DNA from: Candidatus Woesearchaeota archaeon
GTDB taxonomy: Archaea; Nanobdellota; Nanobdellia; Woesearchaeales; B54-G15
DNA: 29,741 nt
Assembly: GCA_003648985.1 (NCBI GenBank)
Contig: QMQQ01000002.1
Span: 1 to 29,741, forward strand
Reading direction: 5' to 3'
A model generated the notes under the pieces. It was given only the letters and a program-made list of their open reading frames with translations, was not told where the DNA came from and did no database searches. Position numbers and translations under genes: made by a program. Positions 7,765-15,065 of the stretch are shown here, piece after piece (the stretch's first letter is position 1; each line of letters starts with the position of its first letter).

Positions 7765-8541
7765 TTATGCTATTTTTTCTTTAATCATTTGAATTTTTGA
7801 GAAAAGAGGGGAATCTTTCGGCAAGCCTTTATCTGCTAGATCAGATAACCTTATTTTATCATCGTATGGCAGAACTGCAAGCATAGGTAACTCGAGAATT
7901 TTAATTTCTTTCTCAATGAATTTTCTATCTTCTTCATCTTTAATTTTGTTAATTATTACATATATGTTCTTGATTCCAGATTCTTTGGCTAATTCTTTAA
8001 TTTTTCTTGCTGTATCGACTGATTTTGTACTTGGTTCAACAATAATAAGTAAAGCATCGATGTTTTTTATTGTTCCTCTACCGAGATGTTCGAGTCCTGC
8101 TTCCATATCAAGTATTACAATTTCTTTTCTTTCTGAAAGCAGGTAATCGATAAGTGCTTTAAGTAATGCGTTTTCTGGACAGAAGCAACCCTGGCCTGCT
8201 GTTTTTATTGTTCCAAGAACAAGAGCATAAATGCTGCTGTTACTGAGCTTTATTGCGTACTTGTCGAGGAGATCATCAACCTTTGGTGTTAAACAGAACA
8301 GTGCGCCATAGGATGCACCAGGTTTTGCGCCTGTTCTTTCTTCAATAATATCATACATTTCAGATAAAGGCGTTATTTTTTCTCGTGTTTCTTTTGGAAC
8401 ACCTAATGCTGAAAGAAGATTGCTATCTGGATCAGCATCTATGGCTATGACTTTTTTATTTTCCTGAGCAAATGCCAATGCAAGTGCTGCAGCAATCGTT
8501 GTTTTGCCAACACCGCCTTTGCCTGTGATTGCTATTTTCAT
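7765..8541 (-). CDS. cooC: CO dehydrogenase maturation ATPase (nickel insertion)
   Basis: A 258-aa MinD/NifH-type P-loop ATPase. The deviant Walker A GKGGVGKTT is at residues 7-15, IDADPDSN follows, the CxC metal-binding motif is Cys119-Phe-Cys121 (GQGCFCPEN), and the CooC signature LDMEAGLEHLGRGT lies in the switch region. CooC binds Ni(II) through the CxC at a dimer interface and delivers it to the C cluster of CODH with ATP hydrolysis. It starts 8 nt after the cooT stop in one minus-strand unit and faces cooS. The broken antitoxin frame begins about 14 nt downstream. Confidence 0.95.
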   Translation of the reverse strand: MKIAITGKGGVGKTTIAAALALAFAQENKKVIAIDADPDSNLLSALGVPKETREKITPLSEMYDIIEERTGAKPGASYGALFCLTPKVDDLLDKYAIKLSNSSIYALVLGTIKTAGQGCFCPENALLKALIDYLLSERKEIVILDMEAGLEHLGRGTIKNIDALLIIVEPSTKSVDTARKIKELAKESGIKNIYVIINKIKDEEDRKFIEKEIKILELPMLAVLPYDDKIRLSDLADKGLPKDSPLFSKIQMIKEKIA

Positions 8542-8549
8542 TATTTTAA

Positions 8550-8723
8550 TTATTCAAAAACTATTTTGTGTTTTATGAAATCAATATAAAGAAGCTTACC
8601 CTGGATTTCTTTTGAGTTTCCTTTGATGTCCTCTAAAACAAAATTGCTATTTTCTTTAACCTTCAGTACTGCGACGTTTTCCATTATTTTTTCATCACCT
8701 TTGAATGCATTGGATTCGCACAT
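8550..8723 (-). CDS. cooT: CooT-family nickel-binding protein
   Basis: A 57-aa protein beginning MCESNAFKGDEKIMENVAVL and ending GKLLYIDFIKHKIVFE. The Met-Cys-Glu-Ser start, with Cys2 as metal ligand, and an all-beta small barrel pattern match CooT, a dimeric nickel chaperone of carbon monoxide dehydrogenase. An AAGGTGA ribosome binding site (complement of 8728-8734) is 4 nt before the ATG. Its stop is 8 nt before cooC, so the two are surely co-transcribed. Being next to cooC and cooS strongly supports the assignment. I see no His-rich tail of the CooJ type. Confidence 0.9.
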   Translation of the reverse strand: MCESNAFKGDEKIMENVAVLKVKENSNFVLEDIKGNSKEIQGKLLYIDFIKHKIVFE

Positions 8724-8742
8724 AGTTTCACCTTATTAAAGC

Positions 8743-8757
8743 TGAGCACAAAGCTCA
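8743..8757. promoter_or_regulatory. Inverted repeat in the cooT leader
   Basis: TGAGC-ACAAA-GCTCA, a perfect 5-bp stem with 5-nt loop, lies between the TATA box and the cooT start. It could be a small hairpin in the leader RNA or a repressor site. It is short, so chance is not excluded. Confidence 0.3.
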
Positions 8758-8803
8758 TTATCGAGTGCAAGTATTGGAGACTTTCTTATTCTGGTGACAA
8801 AAT

Positions 8804-8815
8804 TATTTAAATATT
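8804..8815 (-). promoter_or_regulatory. TATA box of the cooTC operon
   Basis: The minus strand reads AATATTTAAATAA, the best TATA box upstream of cooT. It is about 85 nt from the ATG, leaving a leader of about 60 nt, unlike the leaderless genes around it and in agreement with the ribosome binding site of cooT. On its upstream side the inverted repeat GGAGAA-n6-TTCTCC (8819-8836) is where an activator or repressor could bind. Confidence 0.5.
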
Positions 8816-8875
8816 TTTGGAGAAGGAAATTTCTCCTTTCAGCTAATAGAAAGCGGACAAGTGAACCAAGGACTT

Positions 8876-9063
8876 CTAATACTTAAATCTTCTTTCATAC
8901 GTTTTATGATCCATCCATTCAAGGATAATAGAGATTATCATTATCTCATCTTTAGCTACGGAATAAAGCAATCTCCACCCTCTAGGCCTTCTGTTTTTGA
9001 AGTCTTTAGTTTGTCGAATGCCTTTTGTAGTTTTTCATCTACGAAAACAATTCGTGACTTCAT
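8876..9063 (-). pseudogene. RelE/ParE-like toxin remnant with internal deletion
   Basis: From an ATG at 9063 the minus strand encodes MKSRIVFVDEKLQKAFDKLK and a few more residues, the N-terminus of an archaeal RelE-superfamily toxin. The frame then fails, and in another frame the C-terminus appears: GWRLLYSVAKDEIMIISIIL followed by EWMDHKTYERRFKY and TAG at 8876. In intact relatives about 50-60 residues lie between these parts; here they are gone and a frameshift marks the junction near 8970. The ATG overlaps the stop of the antitoxin 9060-9332, as in the intact two-gene module. The toxin is therefore dead, and its former partner remains. Confidence 0.75.
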
Positions 9064-9332
9064 CTTATGATCAAATGTTTTTTTGTTAAATATTTTTTGA
9101 CTAGTTTTGGATTCCATACCCAAGCTACTTTTCCTTCACGGTCTAGAGCTATTTTTCCAGAATCTAACAAATAGTTAAAGATAACACAAAATGTTTGATA
9201 CATCATTTTTTTGGGCAAATGTTCCCATAATGCTTTTTTCTTGAATTCTCCGGAATGTTTTCTAATAAATTCTTCTACCATAAGGACGGTATCCAACCTC
9301 GGATAATGTATAATTTTAAGCTTTTGTTTCAT
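9060..9332 (-). CDS. Orphaned antitoxin of a RelE-type module
   Basis: A 90-aa protein starting MKQKLKIIHYPRLDTVLMVE, with KKALWEHLPKKMMYQTFCVI, a winged-helix-like middle (FNYLLDSGKIALDREGKVAW) and a basic end. I recognise the pattern of the archaeal antitoxin that precedes RelE-type toxins, especially YPRLDTVLMVE and LWEHLPKKMMYQTF. An in-frame ATG at 9383 would add 17 residues, but A/T-rich TATA-like sequence at 9354-9364 is about 27 nt before the ATG at 9332, which I prefer. The frame is intact although the toxin next to it is gutted, so it may have been kept as an anti-addiction factor or regulator (inference). Confidence 0.75.
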   Translation of the reverse strand: MKQKLKIIHYPRLDTVLMVEEFIRKHSGEFKKKALWEHLPKKMMYQTFCVIFNYLLDSGKIALDREGKVAWVWNPKLVKKYLTKKHLIIR

Positions 9333-9420
9333 GTTATATGAGTATATATAACTAATATTAATATTTTTTGTTTTTTGGCCCATTCATATCTTACAAAGAA
9401 CAACTTTATTTCAAATAAAT

Positions 9421-10443
9421 TTAAGAATACAGTTTTCCAATACCAAGAGTTTCATTTGTGAGTCGCATGCTTTCTTCTTTGCTTGCGATATTAAACATAG
9501 CTCTTATGGCATCTATATTTTCAGGTATCACTATGGCTTCTTGAGGTATTGCCTGGGTTAAATAAAGCTCATTATCAATGATTGCTATGCTCTCTTTCCA
9601 TATAACATTTTCGAACAAGTCACTTCGAGTTCTTATCTCTCTTGCGTATTCCATGATTTTTGCTATGGAAGTAAAGCCATCTTCATATGATACGAGCATT
9701 ATTCTCGGCTCTTCTCTTAAAGCTTCAATAATGTCTTCTGGTTTTGCTTGCTGTTTAAGTTCAATGTTTAGTGAATGTACGTGCATACGTGTGGTTGGAA
9801 CCTTGAAAGCAACTGTGGTTATATCCACATCCAGAACGGTTTGAACATCAGGACCGTGATGAGATGGTATGGTTATTGGATCTGGCATAATGTTATTAAC
9901 AAGGCCTTTTTTATCATCTTTTGGATCAACAACACGCCTAATCAAGGTTGCCCTTACTTTATTAACGCCGAAGTTCTGGTTTATAATATATAGCAATCTA
10001 ACTAAGCCAGTGGTATTACAGCTTACAACTCTAACATAATCTCTTTCAATGGCTTGTTCGTAGTTGGCGAGAGCATTGAAAGATACTTCTGCAACATCTT
10101 TTTTCTCACCGCCCTGAAATATTGCTTTTATTCCAGCTTTTTCATAATATTTTGCCTTGTTCTCAGCTCCAACTTTTTTAGGACTGCAATCGACAACAAT
10201 GTCTGCTTCCTGAATGAGGTCTTCTATAGTTCCTTTAACAGAAATACCTGCATTCTTAAAAACTTCAATCTTTTCAGGAGTAGCGGCATAAAGTTCATAG
10301 CCTCTTTCTATGGCAAGTCTTGCTTCGTAATCGGGCTTAGTCTTTGTAACGCCAATAACTTTCATGTCTTCTTGGTGTTTTACAGCATCTGCAACACGCT
10401 TACCGATAGTGCCATATCCATGAACAGCAACTTTTATTCTCAT
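9421..10443 (-). CDS. gap: Type II (archaeal) glyceraldehyde-3-phosphate dehydrogenase, phosphorylating
   Basis: A 340-aa GAPDH of the archaeal class. The N-terminal Rossmann motif is VAVHGYGTIGKRVADAV, the catalytic Cys is Cys142 in VVSCNTTGLVRL, and the central part has IPSHHGPDVQTVL and VPTTRMHVHSLN. It interconverts glyceraldehyde 3-phosphate and 1,3-bisphosphoglycerate with NAD(P)+ and phosphate, serving glycolysis or gluconeogenesis, and would process 3-phosphoglycerate made by Rubisco only after phosphorylation. The TATA box at 10472-10483 is about 34 nt before the ATG, giving a short leader. The gene is transcribed alone, divergently from the FAD oxidoreductase. Confidence 0.96.
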   Translation of the reverse strand: MRIKVAVHGYGTIGKRVADAVKHQEDMKVIGVTKTKPDYEARLAIERGYELYAATPEKIEVFKNAGISVKGTIEDLIQEADIVVDCSPKKVGAENKAKYYEKAGIKAIFQGGEKKDVAEVSFNALANYEQAIERDYVRVVSCNTTGLVRLLYIINQNFGVNKVRATLIRRVVDPKDDKKGLVNNIMPDPITIPSHHGPDVQTVLDVDITTVAFKVPTTRMHVHSLNIELKQQAKPEDIIEALREEPRIMLVSYEDGFTSIAKIMEYAREIRTRSDLFENVIWKESIAIIDNELYLTQAIPQEAIVIPENIDAIRAMFNIASKEESMRLTNETLGIGKLYS

Positions 10444-10471
10444 TTAATCTTGCAAAGTCGGTACTCTTAAA

Positions 10472-10483
10472 GATATTTAAATG
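10472..10483 (-). promoter_or_regulatory. TATA box of gap
   Basis: The minus strand reads CATTTAAATATC, centred about 34 nt from the gap ATG. The divergent gene has its own TATA element at about 10500-10509. Confidence 0.5.
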
Positions 10484-10533
10484 TAATTGTGTTTTAAAAA
10501 TATTTAAAAATAGTCGGATCTCTTTTGGATCTT

Positions 10534-11592
10534 ATGAAAAGAAGAATTACAATAGCCGGTGCAGGAATTGCTGGTTTAACTGCTGCAATTAATCTTGCTA
10601 GGTGGGGTTATGACGTTGTTGTTTATGAAAGAAGTAAAAATTTTGGTGGAAGATTTATTGGAGATTTTCAACACTTAGAGAATTGGACTTATGACAAAGA
10701 TGTTTTAGAGGTTTTGAAAGATAGGGGGCTTGAAATTAATTTTCCTTATTGTCCTGTTAAAAGAATGTTTTTTTATACGCCTTCTTTAAAAGAAGTTGTT
10801 GTTGAAAGCAGAAAGCCATTGTTTTATGCTATCAGGAGAGGATGCGTTGAGTATTCAATAGATAATTGTTTGGGAAGACAGGCTTTGGATGCAGGAGTTG
10901 AAATTCGATTTAATTCTAAAATCAATAGGAATAGCGTTGACATTGATGCTACTGGACCTAAAAAAGTTAGCGCATTGGGTGTTGGTATACTTTTTGATAC
11001 GAATTTAGAAGATAGGGTAAGTGTAATATTCGATGATAGAATTTCTCCAAAATCTTATGCTTATTTTGAAGTTTTTGATGGAAAAGCAGCTTTGGTCGCC
11101 AGTATGGTCAGAGACTTTAAAAATGGAACAAAATATTTAGAAAGAACTTTAGAAAGATTTAAGGAAATACTTGATTTCAAAATTTTAAATGCCAAAAAAT
11201 TTTCTGGTTTTGTGTATTACAATATTCCAGAGTCTGCAAGGGTTGGAAAAAGGCTGCTGGTTGGGGAAGCTGCTGGTTTTCAAGATTGGTTAGCTGGTTT
11301 TGGTATGCTATATGCTGTGGAATCTGGTTTTTTAGCTGCCAAATCCATTGCAGAAAATAAAGACTATGATGAATTGTGGAAAGAAGAACTTTTATGTAAA
11401 TTAAAAAGCAGCAAAGTAAATAGATTTTTATTTGAACTATTGGGTAATATTGGCTATTCTATTGGACTGAACATAATAAGCTTTTTCAAACCTGACTTAA
11501 GAAATTTATTAAGAATGGTTTACATTCCAAATGTTTGGCACAGTATTTTATATCCAGTTGCAAGTGTAATTATGAGAAAAAGGTTCAGCTGA
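10534..11592 (+). CDS. FAD-dependent oxidoreductase of the geranylgeranyl-reductase type
   Basis: A 352-aa flavoprotein. The N-terminal dinucleotide-binding motif is ITIAGAGIAGLTAAINLARW ending in a Glu (VVVYER), and NFGGRF follows. A second FAD motif GKRLLVGEAAGFQDW, followed by LAGFGMLYAVESGFLAAKSI, matches geranylgeranyl reductases, which saturate the isoprenoid chains of archaeal lipids. The usual substrate-site YxWxFP motif is not recognisable, so the substrate may differ. The TTG at 10525 is in frame, but the ATG at 10534 lies 30 nt after the TATA box at 10500-10509, as for a leaderless mRNA. The gene stands alone. Confidence 0.8.
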   Translation: MKRRITIAGAGIAGLTAAINLARWGYDVVVYERSKNFGGRFIGDFQHLENWTYDKDVLEVLKDRGLEINFPYCPVKRMFFYTPSLKEVVVESRKPLFYAIRRGCVEYSIDNCLGRQALDAGVEIRFNSKINRNSVDIDATGPKKVSALGVGILFDTNLEDRVSVIFDDRISPKSYAYFEVFDGKAALVASMVRDFKNGTKYLERTLERFKEILDFKILNAKKFSGFVYYNIPESARVGKRLLVGEAAGFQDWLAGFGMLYAVESGFLAAKSIAENKDYDELWKEELLCKLKSSKVNRFLFELLGNIGYSIGLNIISFFKPDLRNLLRMVYIPNVWHSILYPVASVIMRKRFS

Positions 11593-11635
11593 TTGTCATT
11601 CGAAAATTCAAAGAAATATCATGTTCATTTCACAA

Positions 11636-11648
11636 CATTTAAATAATA
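11636..11648 (+). promoter_or_regulatory. TATA box of hppA
   Basis: CATTTAAATAATA lies about 55 nt before the ATG at 11698, leaving a leader of about 25-30 nt that contains the ribosome binding site. Confidence 0.5.
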
Positions 11649-11682
11649 TCTTCTTTCCGCATGAATAGTTTTTATTAGAGAA

Positions 11683-11690
11683 GGAGGTGA
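11683..11690 (+). promoter_or_regulatory. Strong ribosome binding site of hppA
   Basis: GGAGGTGA, 7 nt before the ATG, is among the strongest Shine-Dalgarno sequences in the window (the lipoprotein gene at 21070 has the same one) and suggests high translation of the ion-pumping pyrophosphatase. Confidence 0.7.
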
Positions 11691-11697
11691 TTAGAGC

Positions 11698-13647
11698 ATG
11701 TTATTATGGATTATTGGAATTTCTGTATTGGCTTTAGTCGTAGCTGGATTACTTGCTTTTTTTGTGCTTAGGCAAAAAGAGGGAACAAAAAAGATGAAGG
11801 AAATAAGCAAAGCAATCCAACAAGGAGCAGCAGCATTTCTTTGGAAAGAATATAGCGTTCTTGTTGTTTTTGCAATAGCTGTGTTTTTGGTTTTGCATTT
11901 TCTGATAAGTAAGCAGGTAGCAATTGCTTTTGTTGTTGGCGCCATATTTTCTGCTTTGGCAGGAAACATTGGAATGAGAATCGCAACAAGAGCAAATGCA
12001 AGAACAGCAAATGCAGTTAAAAAAAGTTTGAATTCTGGTTTGACAGTTGCTTTCAGAAGCGGTGCTGTAATGGGTTTTTCTGTTGTTGGTTTGGGTTTGC
12101 TAGGTGTTGCATTGCTTTATGCTCTGTTTAAGGATCCGAATGTGATTTATGGTTTTGGTTTTGGAGCAAGCAGCATTGCTTTGTTTGCAAGAGTCGGTGG
12201 TGGGATTTATACAAAAGCCGCTGATGTTGGTGCTGATCTTGTCGGCAAGGTTGAAAAAGGCATTCCTGAAGACGATCCAAGAAATCCTGCTGTCATAGCT
12301 GATAATGTTGGTGATAATGTTGGTGATGTCGCAGGAATGGGTGCGGACTTATTTGAAAGCTATGTCGATAGTATAATTGCAGCAATGGTTTTGGGCATGG
12401 CAATTTTTTCTTTAAAAGGAGTTTTTCTGCCTATGGGAATAGCAGCAGCTGGAATAGTTGCCTCCATAATTGGAATGTTCTTTGTTAAGGCTAAAAGCAA
12501 GAAAGGTCTGCATATGGCATTGAATAAAGGAGTTTTTACAGCAGCAATACTTTCAGCTCTATTCTCTTATTTTATTGTCCGTTATTTTGTTGGTGAAATC
12601 AATGTTTTTTATGCAATACTTAGCGGTTTAGTAGCTGGAATTTTGATTGGACTTTCAACAGAATATTACACTTCAGCACACAGAAAGCCAGCAATGAATA
12701 TAGCAGAAGCAAGCAAAACAGGAGCTGCAACAAACATTATTGCTGGTTTGGCTGTTGGAATGCACAGCACAATCATTCCTGTCTTGGTTGTAAGTGCAGC
12801 ATTGATTTTGAGCTATCTGTTTGCTGGATTGTTTGGCGTAGCTATGGCGGCTGTTGGCATGCTTTCAACTTTAGGCATAACTCTTGCTACTGATTGTTAT
12901 GGACCTGTTGCTGATAATGCTGCTGGAATTGCTGAGATGGCAGGTCTCGGCGGTGCAGTGAGAAAAAGAGCAGAAGCCCTTGATGCATTGGGAAATACTA
13001 CTGCTGCAATAGGCAAAGGTTTTGCAATTGGCAGCGCAGCTTTAACTGCTTTAGCTTTGTTCGCAAGCTTTATGCAAGTTACTGGATTAAAAGCAATTAG
13101 CTTAACACAGCCGACTGTAGTTGTAGGTTTGTTTATTGGCGGATTAACAACATTCATCTTTTCAGCTTTGACTATGAAAGCTGTAGGAAGAGCTGCATTT
13201 AAGATTGTAAATGAAGTTAGGAGACAATTTAAAGAGATTAAGGGATTGATGCAAGGAAAAGCAAAACCTGATTATAAGAAGTGCATCAAAATAAGCACAG
13301 GAGCTGCATTAAAAGAGATGATTCTTCCGAGCTTGTTAGCAATAGCAATTCCTTTAGCTGTTGGTTTCACTTTAGGAGTTGAAGCAGTTGGTGGTTTACT
13401 TGCAGGCGTAACAGTAACTGGCTTTTTGATGGCTGTGTTCATGGCAAATGCCGGTGGTGCATGGGATAATGCAAAGAAATACATCGAAGAAGGACATTTC
13501 GGCGGTAAAGGAAGTTTTGCTCATAAAGCAGCAGTTGTTGGCGATACAGTTGGTGATCCGTGTAAGGATTGTAGTTCACCATCAATCAATATTTTAATTA
13601 AACTTATGTCGATTGTAGCTTTAATCTTTTTGCCTCTTTTTCTTTAA
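11698..13647 (+). CDS. hppA: Membrane-bound ion-translocating pyrophosphatase, K+-dependent type
   Basis: A 649-aa membrane protein with about 16 hydrophobic segments. It hydrolyses pyrophosphate and pumps H+ or Na+ out of the cell. The catalytic segment (about 165-222) has [20 protein letters not shown], an [20 protein letters not shown] stretch and FESY; a second active-site segment holds [12 protein letters not shown] (399-410); the C-terminal part has [12 protein letters not shown] and [13 protein letters not shown]. At 432-440 the sequence is GNTTAAIGK: Ala436 and Gly439 stand where K+-independent enzymes have Lys and Thr, so this is the K+-dependent type. The pumped ion cannot be assigned safely by eye. 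T-rich sequence over and after the stop (13627-13655) probably ends transcription. Confidence 0.97.
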   Translation: MLLWIIGISVLALVVAGLLAFFVLRQKEGTKKMKEISKAIQQGAAAFLWKEYSVLVVFAIAVFLVLHFLISKQVAIAFVVGAIFSALAGNIGMRIATRANARTANAVKKSLNSGLTVAFRSGAVMGFSVVGLGLLGVALLYALFKDPNVIYGFGFGASSIALFARVGGGIYTKAADVGADLVGKVEKGIPEDDPRNPAVIADNVGDNVGDVAGMGADLFESYVDSIIAAMVLGMAIFSLKGVFLPMGIAAAGIVASIIGMFFVKAKSKKGLHMALNKGVFTAAILSALFSYFIVRYFVGEINVFYAILSGLVAGILIGLSTEYYTSAHRKPAMNIAEASKTGAATNIIAGLAVGMHSTIIPVLVVSAALILSYLFAGLFGVAMAAVGMLSTLGITLATDCYGPVADNAAGIAEMAGLGGAVRKRAEALDALGNTTAAIGKGFAIGSAALTALALFASFMQVTGLKAISLTQPTVVVGLFIGGLTTFIFSALTMKAVGRAAFKIVNEVRRQFKEIKGLMQGKAKPDYKKCIKISTGAALKEMILPSLLAIAIPLAVGFTLGVEAVGGLLAGVTVTGFLMAVFMANAGGAWDNAKKYIEEGHFGGKGSFAHKAAVVGDTVGDPCKDCSSPSINILIKLMSIVALIFLPLFL

Positions 13648-13660
13648 TTTTATTTAGTGG

Positions 13661-13706
13661 TCGGTTTTCCGACCGATTTTGGTAAAATTTAGTCGGTTTT
13701 CCGACC
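13661..13706. repeat. Left 46-bp direct repeat with two GGTCGG-tttt-CCGACC iterons
   Basis: Two copies of TCGGTTTTCCGACC start at 13661 and 13693, 32 nt apart; each is a hairpin-forming palindrome (the first extends to GGTCGG/CCGACC at 13659-13674). By eye the 46 bases match those at 14960-15005 at 42 of 46 positions, in the same orientation. The block lies between the hppA stop and the ATPase stop, 6 nt from the latter. Confidence 0.8.
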
Positions 13707-13711
13707 ATTTA

Positions 13712-14923
13712 TCAAAATGTTGCTAAAACAATCTGTTGTCTTGGTTTCAGGATTAGGGTCTTTCTTTTAGGAAATTCCGCCAGTTGTATTTTTGTTTTCG
13801 ATTCGCCGCCGATTTCTGTAATTAAAATCTCTTTACCTTTTTTAACGACATAGTCAGGAGATTTCTTTTTACCCTTTATCGTATAAACCTCGTATCCTCT
13901 TGAAATAAAACTAAATACCGCCATTTCTTCTCTGATCGCTCCTAAATTCGGTTCTTCGTTTATGGTTTTACAGATGCCTGTTCTTAAACAAGGATGTCTG
14001 AACATTATTTTTGGCTCTCCACGAACCATTTTAGGACCTCTACCGTAAGGACGTATAATGTGAATTATCTGCATCTCATTAAGAATGTTTATTATTTCAT
14101 ACATAGTAAATTTACTTACCCCCAAATTTTTTGAGCACGAATTTATGCTGAATTCTCCAAGAGAAGATGTTGCAAGCATACGAAGAAAATTTTCCATGGC
14201 AACAATTTTTTCTCCGCTCATTTTGAGAAAAAAAACAGTATCTTGCCTTATCGATTTTCTAATTGAATTAAAGATTGCAGTAGTTGTTGCCTCACCATAC
14301 TCAAAATATATAGGTAAACCATTGTAAAGTACTGCTTCCCAATTTTGCTTAAGTTCTGGATTCTGAATTAATAGCTTTATCGAATTTTCTATTACTTTCC
14401 ATTCTTCTTTAGCTTGTATTCTTTTTCCTGTTTTGAGAAAAACAAATTCCCCTAATCCAAGGAAATCTGCATTGATCTCTTCTTCTCTTCTTTCAGGTAC
14501 AAAGACCAAAGGTGCGCTTCCTGAAACAATAAATTTTGCTTTAGGAAACTCATCATATAATGCTTTGACTTCGTTTCTCCAGTTTGGATACGTATGAGCT
14601 TCATCTATAAGCAGAATGCTGAATCCCTTTTCAAGAGATGTCTTTCCGATTTGATAGAGTCCATAGTTTTTGATTAATGGATTGTCCATGCTGAAATACA
14701 TTGATTCCTGTTGTTTTTCTGCAAAGATCTGCAGTAAAGCTGTTGTTTTTCCAGCTCCTCTAAAGCCTCTCAGAAGTTTTATTCTTGGCTCCCTTTTCAT
14801 AGATTTCATTAACTTTAAAAGAAAATATCTTTTCCTATATTGTTTTATTTTTTCGATTAATCGCAATGCGATTTCTCTTAATTCTATAAAATCCTCTGAT
14901 GGCAGCAGTTTTGTTTTTTTCAT
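13712..14923 (-). CDS. AAA ATPase with DUF4143-like C-terminus, bracketed by direct repeats
   Basis: A 403-aa protein with Walker A GFRGAGKTT (53-61), Walker B FSILLIDEAH (about 101-110) and a sensor-like KFIVSGSAP. The middle shows a winged-helix-like segment (SINSCSKNLGVSKFTMYEII), and the C-terminus has a PDxVxK...EIG core (SPDYVVKKGKEILITEIGGE), like the nuclease-fold end of DUF4143/archaeal ATPases. These are common, fast-multiplying genes in archaea and have no settled function; links to mobile elements have been suggested. It is flanked by 46-bp direct repeats. A TATA box at 14946-14958 sits 28 nt before the ATG, and the iterons adjoin its upstream side, so self-regulation through the winged helix is plausible. 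Confidence 0.82.
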   Translation of the reverse strand: MKKTKLLPSEDFIELREIALRLIEKIKQYRKRYFLLKLMKSMKREPRIKLLRGFRGAGKTTALLQIFAEKQQESMYFSMDNPLIKNYGLYQIGKTSLEKGFSILLIDEAHTYPNWRNEVKALYDEFPKAKFIVSGSAPLVFVPERREEEINADFLGLGEFVFLKTGKRIQAKEEWKVIENSIKLLIQNPELKQNWEAVLYNGLPIYFEYGEATTTAIFNSIRKSIRQDTVFFLKMSGEKIVAMENFLRMLATSSLGEFSINSCSKNLGVSKFTMYEIINILNEMQIIHIIRPYGRGPKMVRGEPKIMFRHPCLRTGICKTINEEPNLGAIREEMAVFSFISRGYEVYTIKGKKKSPDYVVKKGKEILITEIGGESKTKIQLAEFPKRKTLILKPRQQIVLATF

Positions 14924-14945
14924 ATTTGCTTTTTGAAAGATTCCT

Positions 14946-14958
14946 GATTTATAAATTT
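14946..14958 (-). promoter_or_regulatory. TATA box of the ATPase gene, adjoining iterons
   Basis: The minus strand reads AAATTTATAAATC, centred about 28 nt from the ATG at 14923. The repeat block begins 2 nt upstream, so a protein bound there would touch the BRE/TFB site. Confidence 0.5.
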
Positions 14959-14959
14959 T

Positions 14960-15005
14960 CCGATTTTCCGACCAATTTTAGTAAAATTTAGTCGGTTTTC
15001 CGACC
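14960..15005. repeat. Right 46-bp direct repeat with two iterons
   Basis: CCGATTTTCCGACC at 14960 and TCGGTTTTCCGACC at 14992, again 32 nt apart. The first copy is degenerate at two positions. It matches the left block in the same orientation and lies between the divergent promoters of the ATPase and the Nre gene. Confidence 0.8.
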
Positions 15006-15065
15006 AGTTAAACATTAGTAAAACCAAACTAAAACTTTTTATTTTTCTCTTTCTTGCTTTTTTGA

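Noticed and set aside
8743..8757. NikR-type operator before cooT
   Set aside because: The repeat TGAGC-n5-GCTCA does not resemble the known GTATGA-type NikR half-sites.
8861..9070. Plus-strand open frame of 69 codons
   Set aside because: It runs antisense to the toxin remnant, whose minus-strand peptides match a known family; the plus product matches nothing.
5320..9332. Acetyl-CoA synthase/Wood-Ljungdahl cluster
   Set aside because: CooS is the monofunctional type, and no acsB, acsC, acsD or methyltransferase gene is present.
10054..10470. Plus-strand open frame of 138 codons
   Set aside because: Antisense to gap, which is certain; composition is rich in Phe, Ser, Cys and Asn, as expected for an antisense shadow.
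13659..15005. CRISPR array or insertion sequence
   Set aside because: Only two repeat units per side, no spacer series, and no transposase or terminal inverted repeats; the blocks are direct repeats around an ATPase gene.
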